Source: Candidatus Poribacteria bacterium (GTDB lineage: Bacteria > Poribacteria > WGA-4E > WGA-3G). Taken from it: a stretch of DNA of 52,439 bases. The stretch is from positions 1 through 52,439 of the forward strand of contig JAGFCB010000050.1 of NCBI GenBank assembly GCA_022394775.1, in the 5' to 3' direction. Below are positions 10,401-18,237 of the stretch, in pieces. Each line of letters begins with the position of its first letter. Position 1 is the first letter of the stretch. The notes below the pieces were generated by a model. That model made no database searches. It had not been told where the DNA came from and saw only the letters and a program-made list of their open reading frames with translations. The position numbers and the translations under genes were made by a program.

Positions 10401-10626
10401 CTCGGAAGCGTATCTATTCCTGCGGCGCGTCGAGAACGCGTTGCGGATCGTCCACGACCGCGCGTTGGATGCCCTTCCGAAAAACCGTGCAGAGTTGGCG
10501 CAGTTAGCACGCCGACTCGGATACGCGGAAACTGAAGGGACCTCTATTGTGGACGCATTTTTGCAGGATTACGGTAAGTGGACAGAAACGACCCGCGCCC
10601 TTTTCAATCAGATTCTCGTTGATTGA
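7459..10626 (+). CDS. glnE: Bifunctional glutamine synthetase adenylyltransferase/deadenylase
   Basis: GlnE adds or removes AMP on glutamine synthetase in response to PII and glutamine. The 1055-residue protein shows the expected duplicated layout: a nucleotidyltransferase motif GMGKLGGYELNFSSDIDL near residue 234 (N-terminal deadenylase half) and a second, GMGKFGGRELNFSSDLDV, near residue 761 (C-terminal adenylyltransferase half). Both keep the GKxGGxELNxxSDxD signature. A strongly basic stretch at about residues 897-930 (TRRTSTRRRGRGK) looks inserted just before the conserved GGLVDIEF segment. GGAGGA at 7445-7450 is eight bases before the ATG at 7459; a GTG at 7456 is the alternative. No glnA is nearby, but gdhA lies two genes downstream. 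Confidence 0.95.
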   Translation: MNYVELPFPEPQRENIHQMLSDAANRAGSIDSESILRSLQELATDDADLQACFSDIALPLLEAALNSPNPEAALNGFSRFAHVAFNRRTLYQLLRDAPSLIRTVILGFGASTYLSEILIRQPDYFYDIIDPDVMETMKTSETMYQELAKSLSQFDSVEQKLCILRRYKRRETLRIGLRDLLKTVDVKTTTLELSNLAEAALQHCYEIGRDLIMKPKFGTPLNEEGTAPCRFAIIGMGKLGGYELNFSSDIDLIFVYSDDAHTDTGNDNSEYFSRLCEFIIKAMSEITSDGYVFRVDIRLRPESSAGVIIRSMESYESYYEGWGDLWERQALIKARSVAGDMAFGDEFIRMIQPFVYQRYLDGVTLGEIKADIRRTKARIEERLVGEGANLDKHVKLGPGAIRDIEFTVQCLQMIHGAKRQSLCTHNTLEALAALKAQDILTPEDADALTDAYRFLRTVENSIQIEADQQRYAIPEKETEERELARRVGYQHTSESDALAAFRKDYRTHTEQVRAIFQKITTTSIESEDGIDIAVLLAEEDPQQLESFLSTYRFENVRDAQRLLRQLANGGDGIQFSPSVRRTFFKLAPTLLNVLRDSPNPDMALRYLSAFTDKVGARSSYYTMFAEKPSTLEALTRVCGTSLYLADMLITSPELFDLLTVPTLVERSKTLAEKQEEALQIVAEASEGRMLSMLRRYKNDEIWRIALRNILGNATLPITTEELSDLAEAVLQAVYPEIDAELREAHGTPLDSDGNPVTFAIIGMGKFGGRELNFSSDLDVMYIYSADGETTKGMPNVEFFEAVGLELVNRLAGNQGMGIYEIDLRLRPHGTGGAIALPLAGYQHYYDTTALVWERQALTRARVVAGDTEVLGNRFLEIAHAFCYAAPLTAEEIAEIVRTRKRKEAQATRRTSTRRRGRGKTQTPVANVKSGYGGLVDIEFAVQILQLVHGGEAPSVRLQNTLLAVERLHDIGVLTEAQRDGLSEAYLFLRRVENALRIVHDRALDALPKNRAELAQLARRLGYAETEGTSIVDAFLQDYGKWTETTRALFNQILVD

Positions 10627-10654
10627 GCCACTACAAACATACCACCCTTATACG

Positions 10655-10695
10655 AAAACTGAAAACTAAGCACTGAGTACCGACAACTGATAACT
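10655..10695. repeat. Dispersed CAGTT/AACTG intergenic repeat, short copy
   Basis: The segment consists of runs such as GAAAACTGAAAACTAAG and CCGACAACTGATAACTA. The same wording recurs in many other intergenic spaces of the window. It lies between glnE and the promoter of the NHL gene. Confidence 0.55.
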
Positions 10696-10710
10696 ACTCC
10701 CAATTTTCCC

Positions 10711-10739
10711 TTGAGTAATCGCGATAAACCTGTTAGAAT
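10711..10739 (+). promoter_or_regulatory. Sigma-70 promoter of the NHL-repeat gene
   Basis: TTGAGT (10711-10716) and TAGAAT (10734-10739) are separated by exactly 17 bases. They end 33 bases before the ATG of the NHL-repeat gene. Confidence 0.6.
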
Positions 10740-10772
10740 AAATGCCAATTCTTTTTGGCGTAGGAGAAACTT

Positions 10773-11633
10773 ATGGTTTTTGGACAAGGAACACATCAAT
10801 ACACTGTGCAAGAAGATTGGTGGACACTCCCAGAAGGTTGGGAATTCGGCTGGGTTCCAGCTGTCGCCGTTGACTCACAGGATCGCGTCTATGTCTATAG
10901 TCGTAGTGAGCACCCGATGGTCGTTTTCGATCGGGAGGGTAACTTTATCAATGCTTGGGGCGATGACATCCTCAAGGACGCACACGGAATTTTCATTGAT
11001 GCCGACGATAATATCTATTGTACGGAACGCGATACACATGTTGTGCGCAAATTTACTACGGAGGGTGAACTGCTGATGACGCTCGGTACACCAGACGAAC
11101 CGGGTGCGGAAGGAGAGCCTTTCAACAAACCGACAGATTTCGCACTCGGACCCGATGGCGAAATGTATATCAGCGATGGATACGGCAACGCTCGCGTTCA
11201 TAAATACTCACCCGATGGCGAATTGATTAAATCATGGGGACAGCCCGGCACAGGTCCCGGTGAGTTTGACCTGCCGCATTGTGTCCGAGTCGATCCACGC
11301 AATAGGCTCATGGTTGCTGACCGAGAAAACAACCGTATCCAATTTTTTACACTTGATGGGGAGTATATTGAGGAGTGGGGCGACCTATTGCAACCCGACA
11401 CGATCTATATCGACGAAGAAGATCTCGTCTATATCGCTGAATTGGGGCAGCGTATCAGTATCATGACGTTGGACGGCGAGGTTATTTCCCGGTGGGGTAG
11501 TGAACTTGGAAGTACTGTTCCCGGTGAGTTCCTCGCGTGCCCACACGGCATCTGGTTGGATTCGCACGGCGATATATATGTCGGTGAGGTTCAAGCGGAC
11601 GCACGGCTCCAAAAATTTATCCGGCAACAATAG
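10773..11633 (+). CDS. NHL-repeat six-bladed beta-propeller protein
   Basis: The 286-residue protein is made of NHL-type blades, each with a pattern like VDSQDRVYVYSR, IDADDNIYCTER, LGPDGEMYISDG, VDPRNRLMVADR and LDSHGDIYVGEV. This matches the propeller fold of peptidyl-alpha-hydroxyglycine amidating-lyase-like proteins. There is no signal peptide or membrane segment, so it is probably cytoplasmic, unusual for this otherwise often exported family. No catalytic site is clear, so a binding or lactonase-like role remains open. A GGAG at about 10763 precedes the ATG, and it has its own promoter. Confidence 0.85.
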   Translation: MVFGQGTHQYTVQEDWWTLPEGWEFGWVPAVAVDSQDRVYVYSRSEHPMVVFDREGNFINAWGDDILKDAHGIFIDADDNIYCTERDTHVVRKFTTEGELLMTLGTPDEPGAEGEPFNKPTDFALGPDGEMYISDGYGNARVHKYSPDGELIKSWGQPGTGPGEFDLPHCVRVDPRNRLMVADRENNRIQFFTLDGEYIEEWGDLLQPDTIYIDEEDLVYIAELGQRISIMTLDGEVISRWGSELGSTVPGEFLACPHGIWLDSHGDIYVGEVQADARLQKFIRQQ

Positions 11634-11703
11634 GACGTGTTTTAAAGAACGAAGTTCTTATGTCTCACAAAGGTGGCTCTATCAGGGCTTATGCAGCGTC
11701 CTT

Positions 11704-11730
11704 GCTGGCGAGGTTTTAAACCTCGCCAGC
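11704..11730. repeat. GC-rich palindrome (GGCGAGGTTT type)
   Basis: Two 13-base arms, GCTGGCGAGGTTT and its exact complement, surround a single central base. It is one of several related palindromes in the window (15379, 33486, 38789, 41086). It lies in the space between the NHL gene and gdhA. The adjacent ATTGCGTAAGTCCTA (about 11760-11774) has counterparts at 4191 and 20808. Confidence 0.7.
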
Positions 11731-11834
11731 GGCGTGCAGACTGTAAGTACGCATCAGCCAATTGCGTAAGTCCTATCTATAATGTAAGGCGAAGTCTCTG
11801 TACTTCGCCTGTTACTACATTAAGGTCGAACACT

Positions 11835-13256
11835 ATGGCAGAAAATTCCTCGTTTTTTCAGAAAGTGAATACGGACTTTGACAAGGCTGCGCGGTTCACG
11901 GACTACCCGCCTGGGTTATTGGAACAGATAAAGATCTGTAATAGCTCCTGCCATTTTACGTTTCCTATAAAGCGAGACGATGGGACTATCGAAACCATTC
12001 ACGGATGGCGCGCGGAGCATAGCCACCACAAACTTCCAACGAAAGGGGGTATCCGTTACAGCACGCTCGTTAATGAAGATGAGATTATGGCACTCGCGGC
12101 GTTGATGACATACAAATGCGCGATTGTCGATGTTCCATTCGGTGGCGCGAAAGGCGGTATCCAGTTGGATAGGAGCCAGTATTCGGAAAGCGAATTGGAA
12201 CGTATCACCCGCCGTTATACGTATGAACTGATCCAGAAAAATTACATCGGACCCGGGGTAGACGTGCCAGCACCTGATTTTGGGACCAGTGAAACGGAAA
12301 TGGCATGGATCGCTGATACTTATCTCACAATGGCACCCGATAAACTGAATGCAATCGCATGCGTTACAGGTAAGCCGATTGAACAAAACGGGATTCACGG
12401 ACGGAGGGGTGCTACCGGTCGTGGGGTCGTCTACGGTCTGGAAGAAGTATGCAGTATCGCTGAAGACATGAAGCCGCTTGGATTGACACCCGGGCTACAA
12501 GGGAAAAACGTCGTCGTCCAAGGCTTTGGAAATGTCGGGTATCATGCGGCGAAGTTTCTGGTGGAGGCGGATGCACGCGTTATCGGGATTACCGAGCGAA
12601 ATGGTGGTATCTATAACCCCCAAGGGCTTGATGTCGAAAAAATCGCTATGCATCGCGCAGAAACCGGATCGATTTGTGGATATCCCGGGACCAAACTTAT
12701 CGCGAACCCGAACGACGGATTGGAGTTGGAATGCGATATCCTCGTGCCAGCAGCACTTGAGAACCAACTCACAGCGGAAAACGCGCCTCACATTAAAGCC
12801 GCTATTGTCGCTGAAGCCGCGAATGGACCGACCACACCAGCCGCCGATGAAATCCTTCAAAAGCGTGGGACTATGATTATTCCGGATACTTATCTCAACG
12901 CGGGAGGTGTCACCGTTTCCTATTTTGAATGGCTTCGGAATCTATCACACGTGCAACTCGGACGGCTCGGCAAACGGTTTGAAGACAGCACACAGCGCGC
13001 GATGCTCCACGCTGTTGAAAAAGCGACCGGCTATCAATTCTCGGACGACGAACGTCAGTTAATACACGGTGCTGACGAAGAAGATTTGGTCAACTCTGGG
13101 CTTCAGGACACAATGATAAGTGCTTATCAGGAACTCCGTGAGACCCGCATGCAGCACAGAAGCAAAAATGATGACGTGAATTGTCGGACAGCAGCATTCA
13201 TCAACGCCATCCATAAAATCGCACAATCCTATATGCAGATGGGGATTTTTCCATAG
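11835..13256 (+). CDS. gdhA: Glutamate dehydrogenase (Glu/Leu/Phe/Val dehydrogenase family)
   Basis: The 473-residue enzyme interconverts glutamate and 2-oxoglutarate plus ammonia. The substrate-binding half contains [10 protein letters not shown], the catalytic-lysine segment [18 protein letters not shown] and PAPDFGT; the Rossmann half has [15 protein letters not shown]. The length is slightly above the 420-450 typical of the hexameric family. Whether NAD or NADP is used is not decided here. The open frame extends 54 codons upstream to 11673, but that part runs through the palindromic repeat, so the ATG at 11835 was chosen. A preceding TATAAT (11780-11785) might be part of a promoter. Confidence 0.93.
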   Translation: MAENSSFFQKVNTDFDKAARFTDYPPGLLEQIKICNSSCHFTFPIKRDDGTIETIHGWRAEHSHHKLPTKGGIRYSTLVNEDEIMALAALMTYKCAIVDVPFGGAKGGIQLDRSQYSESELERITRRYTYELIQKNYIGPGVDVPAPDFGTSETEMAWIADTYLTMAPDKLNAIACVTGKPIEQNGIHGRRGATGRGVVYGLEEVCSIAEDMKPLGLTPGLQGKNVVVQGFGNVGYHAAKFLVEADARVIGITERNGGIYNPQGLDVEKIAMHRAETGSICGYPGTKLIANPNDGLELECDILVPAALENQLTAENAPHIKAAIVAEAANGPTTPAADEILQKRGTMIIPDTYLNAGGVTVSYFEWLRNLSHVQLGRLGKRFEDSTQRAMLHAVEKATGYQFSDDERQLIHGADEEDLVNSGLQDTMISAYQELRETRMQHRSKNDDVNCRTAAFINAIHKIAQSYMQMGIFP

Positions 13257-13280
13257 ATATTTATAATAAAGGAAGAGAAC

Positions 13281-14033
13281 ATGATCGCTTTAAGTGTCAA
13301 TGTCAACAAAGTCGCAACGTTGCGAAACTCACGCGGTGGTGATATTCCGGATCTAATCACCGCTGTTGATACCTGTGTCGCCGCGGGTGCGCAAGGTATC
13401 ACAGTGCATCCGCGTGAAGATGAACGCCATATCAGACCCGCAGATGTCAAAGACATCGCCAAACGATTAATAGAAATCAACACAGAAAAAAACAACACCA
13501 TTGAATACAACATTGAAGGCGATCCGAGACCCGACCTGATTGATATGGTACTCCGCACGAAACCGACACAATGCACCCTCGTTCCTGTTGTGTCGGGCGA
13601 GATAACAAGTCATACTGTCTGGGATATTCGCAAAGACGGGGACACGTTGAAACCGATCATCGCAGCTTTGAAAGATGCAAGTATCCGTGTCAGCCTATTT
13701 AGCGGGACAGATGTCGAACAGATCACGCGGACACGCGACATCGGTGCGGATAGGATTGAACTTTATACCGCTCCGTACGCGATGGCAGCAACGAAGACAG
13801 AGATTAAACGCCAATTTGAACTGATGGAAACCGCAGCAATGAAGGCAGCAGATCTGGGGTTGGGTGTCAACGCCGGACACGATTTGAACTTGGACAATCT
13901 GCCACTGATGCAGAATTTAACGGGACTCCTTGAGGTCTCTATCGGGCACCACCTCATGGCAGATGCGCTCTATATTGGAATGGAAGCCGCGGTTAAAGCG
14001 TATCGACGCGCCCTGGGACAACAAATAACATGA
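13281..14033 (+). CDS. pdxJ: Pyridoxine 5'-phosphate synthase
   Basis: PdxJ condenses 3-amino-2-oxopropyl phosphate with 1-deoxyxylulose 5-phosphate in the DXP-dependent route to vitamin B6. The 250-residue protein has the hallmark N-terminus LSVNVNKVATLRNSRGG, the HPREDERHI segment, the YNIEGDP segment and the C-terminal VNAGHDLNLDNL and SIGHHLMADAL motifs. Length is typical. GGAAGAG precedes the ATG. Its stop overlaps the start of the next gene (ATGA), so the two are translationally coupled. PdxA was not seen in the window. Confidence 0.95.
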   Translation: MIALSVNVNKVATLRNSRGGDIPDLITAVDTCVAAGAQGITVHPREDERHIRPADVKDIAKRLIEINTEKNNTIEYNIEGDPRPDLIDMVLRTKPTQCTLVPVVSGEITSHTVWDIRKDGDTLKPIIAALKDASIRVSLFSGTDVEQITRTRDIGADRIELYTAPYAMAATKTEIKRQFELMETAAMKAADLGLGVNAGHDLNLDNLPLMQNLTGLLEVSIGHHLMADALYIGMEAAVKAYRRALGQQIT

Positions 14034-14671
14034 CAACATCTAAAACATGCGCAGTCTTCGATTTAGACGGCACGATTATCCGCGTCTCCTCAGAGCAGGT
14101 CTTTCTGTCATATATGCTGAGCCACGGTGAGATCCCGATACCGAATCTACTCGCATGGATATCCAATTTTCTGAAAGTTAAGTCGCTGTTAGCAGCAAAA
14201 CCTAACAAAGTCTATCTTCGCGGTTTAGAACAGGAACATCTCCATGAGATTACGCGACGCTGCTTTGTCGATACCCTCCGCCCGAGCATCGCGCCCCATA
14301 TCGCTGAATTGATACACACACATCGCGCCGAGGGACGGACGGTCATCTTGATGTCGGGCTCGTTGTCGTTCCTCGTTCAACCCTTCCATGAATACTTCCA
14401 GACAGACTTGATGGTTGCACACGAACTCGAAGTTGTCGATGGAAAACTCACAGGACAACGTGTCGGGTTGCACCCTTTTGCGGAAAATAAGGCGAAACTC
14501 GCGCAGCAACTCTCAACTGAACACGGGTTCGACCTCAGTAACTCTTACGCGTATGGAAACCACCATACAGATGCCTACAAGTTGGAATTGTTTGGGCACC
14601 CGGTTGCTGTTAACCCCGACGAAAAATTGCGTCGTATCGCGATAGAGAAAGGGTGGCAGATAGAACGATGA
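14030..14671 (+). CDS. HAD-superfamily subfamily IB phosphatase (SerB-like)
   Basis: The 213-residue protein has HAD motif I FDLDGTI (nucleophile Asp), motif II in ILMSGS, and a motif IV region GNHHTDAYKLELFG. The arrangement is that of the IB group (phosphoserine phosphatase/CicA-like), which hydrolyses small phosphomonoesters. It overlaps pdxJ by four bases and the pseudouridine synthase gene by four bases, so the three are one coupled operon. Because of pdxJ, a phosphate ester of the B6 or serine pathway is a plausible substrate, but that is inference. Confidence 0.85.
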   Translation: MTTSKTCAVFDLDGTIIRVSSEQVFLSYMLSHGEIPIPNLLAWISNFLKVKSLLAAKPNKVYLRGLEQEHLHEITRRCFVDTLRPSIAPHIAELIHTHRAEGRTVILMSGSLSFLVQPFHEYFQTDLMVAHELEVVDGKLTGQRVGLHPFAENKAKLAQQLSTEHGFDLSNSYAYGNHHTDAYKLELFGHPVAVNPDEKLRRIAIEKGWQIER

Positions 14672-15381
14672 GACTTGAAAAGTATATTGCTACCTCAGGC
14701 ATCGCCTCCCGACGGGCGGTCAAAAAGAGTATCCAAGCGGGGTTGGTCACTGTCAACGGCGAATCTGTTCTCGTTCCGGGACACCCGATTAACGTGGAGA
14801 CGGATGCTGTCGAATTTGAAGGGAAACCGGTGGAACCGCTAACGGAACACATCTATCTGATGCTGAATAAACCCCCGGGCTACCTGACCACACGCAGCGA
14901 TGAACGCGGGCGACCGACTGTTATGAACCTTGTCAGAGAGCTACCTGAGAGTCTCTATCCAGTCGGACGCTTGGATTTAGAGACAGAGGGGCTGCTCCTT
15001 TTCACAAACGATGGGGATTTCGCCTATCGGCTGCTACATCCGAGCCATGAGATAGAGAAAACTTATCTCACATGGGTGCACGGCGCGCCGAATGACGCGG
15101 CAATTCAGCGATTGCGTGAAGGTATCACCATACCGAGCGGCACAACGGCACCCGCGAAGGTTAAGCGTTTAAAAGCAAGTAAGGATGGTGCGTCAACGCA
15201 GTTTGAGGTGGTAATTCACGAGGGAAAAAAACGGCAGGTGCGTCTGATGTTTAAAGCAGTCGGGCATTCCGTGATTCGTTTGAAGCGGATCAGGATCGGC
15301 AATTTGCGGTTAGGTAACCTCCCACAGGGGCAATATCGACTGCTGACATCAGCGGAAATTTCTGAGTTAATGTTGTTGTAG
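14668..15381 (+). CDS. rRNA pseudouridine synthase, RsuA/RluB family
   Basis: The 237-residue protein has an N-terminal S4 RNA-binding domain (MRLEKYIATSGIASRR to about residue 60) followed by the pseudouridine synthase domain with the catalytic-Asp motif GRLDLETEGLL and the C-terminal HEGKKRQVRLMF. Members isomerise a single uridine in small- or large-subunit rRNA; RsuA, RluB and RluE/F types cannot be separated safely here. The ATG at 14668 overlaps the previous stop (ATGA). A GTG at 14653 is in frame but lies inside the preceding gene. Confidence 0.92.
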   Translation: MRLEKYIATSGIASRRAVKKSIQAGLVTVNGESVLVPGHPINVETDAVEFEGKPVEPLTEHIYLMLNKPPGYLTTRSDERGRPTVMNLVRELPESLYPVGRLDLETEGLLLFTNDGDFAYRLLHPSHEIEKTYLTWVHGAPNDAAIQRLREGITIPSGTTAPAKVKRLKASKDGASTQFEVVIHEGKKRQVRLMFKAVGHSVIRLKRIRIGNLRLGNLPQGQYRLLTSAEISELMLL

Positions 15382-15403
15382 GCGCGGTTTAAAACCGCGC
15401 CTA
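15379..15403. repeat. GC-rich palindrome, possible bidirectional terminator
   Basis: Arms TAGGCGCGGTTT and AAACCGCGCCTA flank one central base. The palindrome begins on the stop codon of the pseudouridine synthase gene and sits between two convergent genes. It belongs to the same family as 11704-11730 and may end both transcripts, although there is no good T-run. Confidence 0.65.
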
Positions 15404-15414
15404 CCGAAGACTAT

Positions 15415-16329
15415 TTATTTAGAACTTGCCAAATCTTTTACGCGTTCGAGCATCACTTCAGCGTTTTGTTTGACATTTCCATCGCTGGCATGATTGGCTA
15501 ACTTCTCAAGCACCGAGATCGCATCATCAAAATTCCCTTTGACAGCATGCGTCACACCAAGATAATATTGGGCGGGTTCATTGGCATCGCTTTTCGGGTA
15601 TTTGTCTATTACAGTTGTGAAGTGCGAAACCGCCTTTTCATAATACATCTCAGCTTTTTCAGCGTCTCGAACCATAACACTCTCAACCATAGTCCCGTAA
15701 GCGAGTCCTAACTGGTTGTGCAATTCCGGGAGTAACCCTGTGCTATTTCTCGGATCGTTTTTAAATGCCTTCTCGGTGAACGGGATCGCCTTTTCAAGTT
15801 GCGTGCGTTCGAGATAGGTATTTGCAACCTGTGCGTTAAGTTTGGCATCCTCTGGCGTTTCCTGAAGTGCAGCGAGTTTTTCTTTGAAGGCTTCCTCTTT
15901 CGCCAAAGCACCTTCTATCACCGGTTCAAAATCTTTCGGAGAGATGAGTCCCGTCTGTTTGGCAATCATCCCGCCATCCGAGCTTGCGAAGACGATTGTC
16001 GGGTACCCGGTAACCTCATACTGCATGAGGGCTTTCATGTTCTCAGGTTGTTCTTGGTTCTCTGGGTTGACCTTGATGGTAATGAATTTTTTCGAGAGTT
16101 CAACGATGCGGTCATCTGTAAAGGTTTCAGCATCCAGCTGACGGCACGCGCCTCACCAGTCGGTGTAGAAGTCGAGCATAACGGGTTTTCCAGTTTTCTC
16201 GGCTTCTTTCATACCGTCCTCAAGTGATTTTCCCCATTCAACGCCTGCAGTTGCGACATGCGCGGGTATTAAGCCTACCATCAGTAATAGGATTCCGAAT
16301 GAGATGCGGCGAAAAACAAAATTAAACAT
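15415..16329 (-). CDS. Probable selenoprotein: exported thioredoxin-fold protein with TPR tail (U-x-x-C)
   Basis: Reading from the ATG at 16329 gives 304 residues if the TGA at 16155-16153 is read as selenocysteine (residue 59). Order: signal peptide (1-28, cleavage near ATA-G), thioredoxin domain with LDFYTDW-U-GACRQLD and the cis-Pro segment GYPTIVF, then a helical tail with TPR-like repeats (NTYLERTQLEKAIPFTEKAF, YYLGVTHAVKGNFDDAISVL). The TGA sits exactly where related proteins have the first Cys of CxxC, and frame and similarity continue across it. AGGAG precedes the ATG. A small hairpin follows the TGA at bacterial SECIS distance. It would act as a periplasmic thiol/selenol oxidoreductase; the partner is unknown. 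The alternative is a nonsense mutation at Cys59. The zinc-ribbon gene ends 29 bases upstream. Confidence 0.75.
16127..16155 (-). promoter_or_regulatory. Candidate bacterial SECIS element with Sec UGA codon
   Basis: After the UGA (16155-16153) eleven bases precede a perfect five-pair stem, UCAGC/GCUGA, closing a five-base loop UGGAU (16141-16127). The loop begins 16 bases after the UGA and has G at its second position. As I recall the published bacterial consensus, it asks for about 16-37 bases to the loop and a G among the first two loop bases. The stem is short, so folding support is modest. Confidence 0.55.
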
Positions 16330-16358
16330 CAGTTTTCTCCTTTAGTGGTTGTTAATTA

Positions 16359-16577
16359 TCATTTATCAGCGGTCTGCGTGTTATTTTCGGTTGAATCGGC
16401 TTCGCTCTGTTCGAGTGCAGCTGCGCTGGTTGTTTTGCTCGATAGCGTTGTACGACACTTGAAGCAGGTAATAGTAACTCTGACGAGTTGTTTCTGTCTG
16501 CCAACACTGGACTGCTTCTGTTCTGTTTGGACATGCCTTTTGCAGCGTGGGCACCACTGTTGTTTTGTAGCTAACAT
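16359..16577 (-). CDS. Small zinc-ribbon protein
   Basis: The 72-residue protein has two CxxC knuckles, WCPRC and CFKC, about 30 residues apart with basic residues between, which fits a zinc ribbon. The C-terminal third is polar and rich in Ser, Thr, Glu and Asn and is probably disordered. The ATG at 16577 was chosen because AAGGAG lies upstream; an earlier in-frame start at 16637 would add 20 residues without a ribosome site. It precedes the probable selenoprotein gene by 29 bases, likely in one transcript. Function unknown; nucleic-acid or protein binding is plausible. Confidence 0.65.
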   Translation of the reverse strand: MLATKQQWCPRCKRHVQTEQKQSSVGRQKQLVRVTITCFKCRTTLSSKTTSAAALEQSEADSTENNTQTADK

Positions 16578-16757
16578 AATATCAATTACTCCTTTGCGAG
16601 GCTGTGCCTTTCCACTGACGAGCAGAAATAGACACACCGTATCACACTAAAAGTTCCAATAGCCGAGTTAGCAATTTTTCGCGGTGTTCTATAATCTACG
16701 ATAAATATAATAGTCCTGCTCAACTCATATTTCTATACGCTTCTGATGCAACAGGCG

Positions 16758-18146
16758 TTACTTTCCGACACAGAATTGTGAGAAAATCCTATCGAGAATA
16801 TCCTCAGTTGTTGTTTTGCCGACAATGGCACCGAGACCGTCGAGACCGATTCGCAGATCCACAGCGACAAGATCAGGTGGCATGCCGTTTTCGAGGCTCT
16901 CTATCGCATAACCAAGCCCTTCACTCGCCCGTCGGAGTGCTTCCTGATGGCGAGCGTTTGTCACGATTGGCGATTCGCCGATACGCAATTCACCACCGAG
17001 GAGTTCCTCAGAGATAGCGGCTTTTAATTTGTCAAACCCCTTCCGCTCAGGAATCACTGTTTCTACAACGCATTTCTCCGGGCAGTGTGTGAGCAGTGCC
17101 ATCGGTGCCGTCACAACCGGTAGGTCAATCTTGTTAAGAATAAGAATCGCCGGGGCGGATCGCGCTATCTGTAAGAGTTCGAGATCGGCATCGTTCAGTG
17201 ATTGTGATGCATCGAACAGCAGCAGCAGTAATTCCGCCCTGTCACGCACCGCTTTGCTCCGTTCAACACCGTGTTGTTCCACAATATCATCTGTCTGTCG
17301 GATCCCAGCCGTGTCAATGAGTTTCAACGGAATCCCGCCGATGTTAACCGTCTCTTCGATCGTATCGCGCGTGGTACCGGGGATGTCCGTTACGATTGCG
17401 CGCGTCGTTCCAACAAGTGCGTTGAGGAGGCTCGATTTTCCGACGTTCGGCTTACCGAGTATCGCAACATTGACACCCTCTGTGATAAGTCTACCTTCGT
17501 CGGCGGTTTCAAGGAGCGTCGTTAAGTCGGCCTGAATTGTGCGTGCGGTTTCGAGTTGCGCCTCCACCTTCATGAAATCGAGATCTTCTTCAGGGAAATC
17601 AATAGACGCTTCGATTTCCGCGAGTAAGCCTGCAAGCCGATCACTCAAACGATTCACGGTCTCAGAAAGTTTACCAGCGAGCACATCTATAGCGATTTTT
17701 CGACTCAGGTCTGTTTTTGAAGCGATAAGTTCTGCGACGGCTTCGGCTTGCGCGAGGTCGAGTCTGCCGTTAAGGAAGGCGCGTTTTGTAAATTCGCCAG
17801 GCTCTGCTATCCGTGCCCCATTTTTCACTATCAAGTTCAACACTGCTGTAAGTGGGACTATTCCGCCGTGGCAATTAAATTCGACGATGTCTTCGCCGGT
17901 ATACGTTCTCGGTGCATGCATAACACCGAGTAGAACTTCATCAATAACTTCATCGGCTGCCGTTGTATCAATGACGTGTCCATAAGTCAGCGTATGCGTT
18001 GGCAGTTCGGTTGGGGATACGCCGCGCGGTGAACGGAACAATTCAGCGGCGATCGGCAGTGCAAGGGAACCGCTCACTCGGACGATGCCGATACCGGCTT
18101 CACCGCGTGCTGTTGCGATGGCTGCAATCGTATCGTGGAATTTCAT
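16758..18146 (-). CDS. mnmE: tRNA uridine-5-carboxymethylaminomethyl modification GTPase
   Basis: MnmE, with MnmG, modifies U34 of certain tRNAs using folate and GTP. The 462-residue protein has the N-terminal formyl-THF-binding domain (IAAIATARGEAGIGIVRVSG, EFTKRAFLNGRLDLAQAEA), a helical domain, and an inserted GTPase with G1 GKPNVGKSS, G2/G3 PGTTRDT and DTAG, G4 NKID. It ends with the conserved CVGK tail containing the functional Cys. An upstream TTG at 18155 would add three residues; the ATG at 18146 is preferred. It follows jag/khpB in the conserved yidC-jag-mnmE order. MnmG is not in the window. Confidence 0.95.
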   Translation of the reverse strand: MKFHDTIAAIATARGEAGIGIVRVSGSLALPIAAELFRSPRGVSPTELPTHTLTYGHVIDTTAADEVIDEVLLGVMHAPRTYTGEDIVEFNCHGGIVPLTAVLNLIVKNGARIAEPGEFTKRAFLNGRLDLAQAEAVAELIASKTDLSRKIAIDVLAGKLSETVNRLSDRLAGLLAEIEASIDFPEEDLDFMKVEAQLETARTIQADLTTLLETADEGRLITEGVNVAILGKPNVGKSSLLNALVGTTRAIVTDIPGTTRDTIEETVNIGGIPLKLIDTAGIRQTDDIVEQHGVERSKAVRDRAELLLLLFDASQSLNDADLELLQIARSAPAILILNKIDLPVVTAPMALLTHCPEKCVVETVIPERKGFDKLKAAISEELLGGELRIGESPIVTNARHQEALRRASEGLGYAIESLENGMPPDLVAVDLRIGLDGLGAIVGKTTTEDILDRIFSQFCVGK

Positions 18147-18237
18147 TTTATCCAACCCAACACATATATCCTAAGTTACTGCCTTTGTAGCACAGACTTT
18201 ATGAGGATTAATTTTTAAATTCGGCACAACCCCGACC

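Noticed and set aside
11673..11834. 54-codon N-terminal extension of glutamate dehydrogenase
   Set aside because: The extension is translated intergenic palindrome and has no family similarity; ATG 11835 fits the family start.
16038..16329. Reading the upstream part of the thioredoxin gene as a separate or frameshifted gene
   Set aside because: The upstream and downstream parts are in the same frame with exactly one TGA between them, at the redox Cys. No insertion or deletion is needed.
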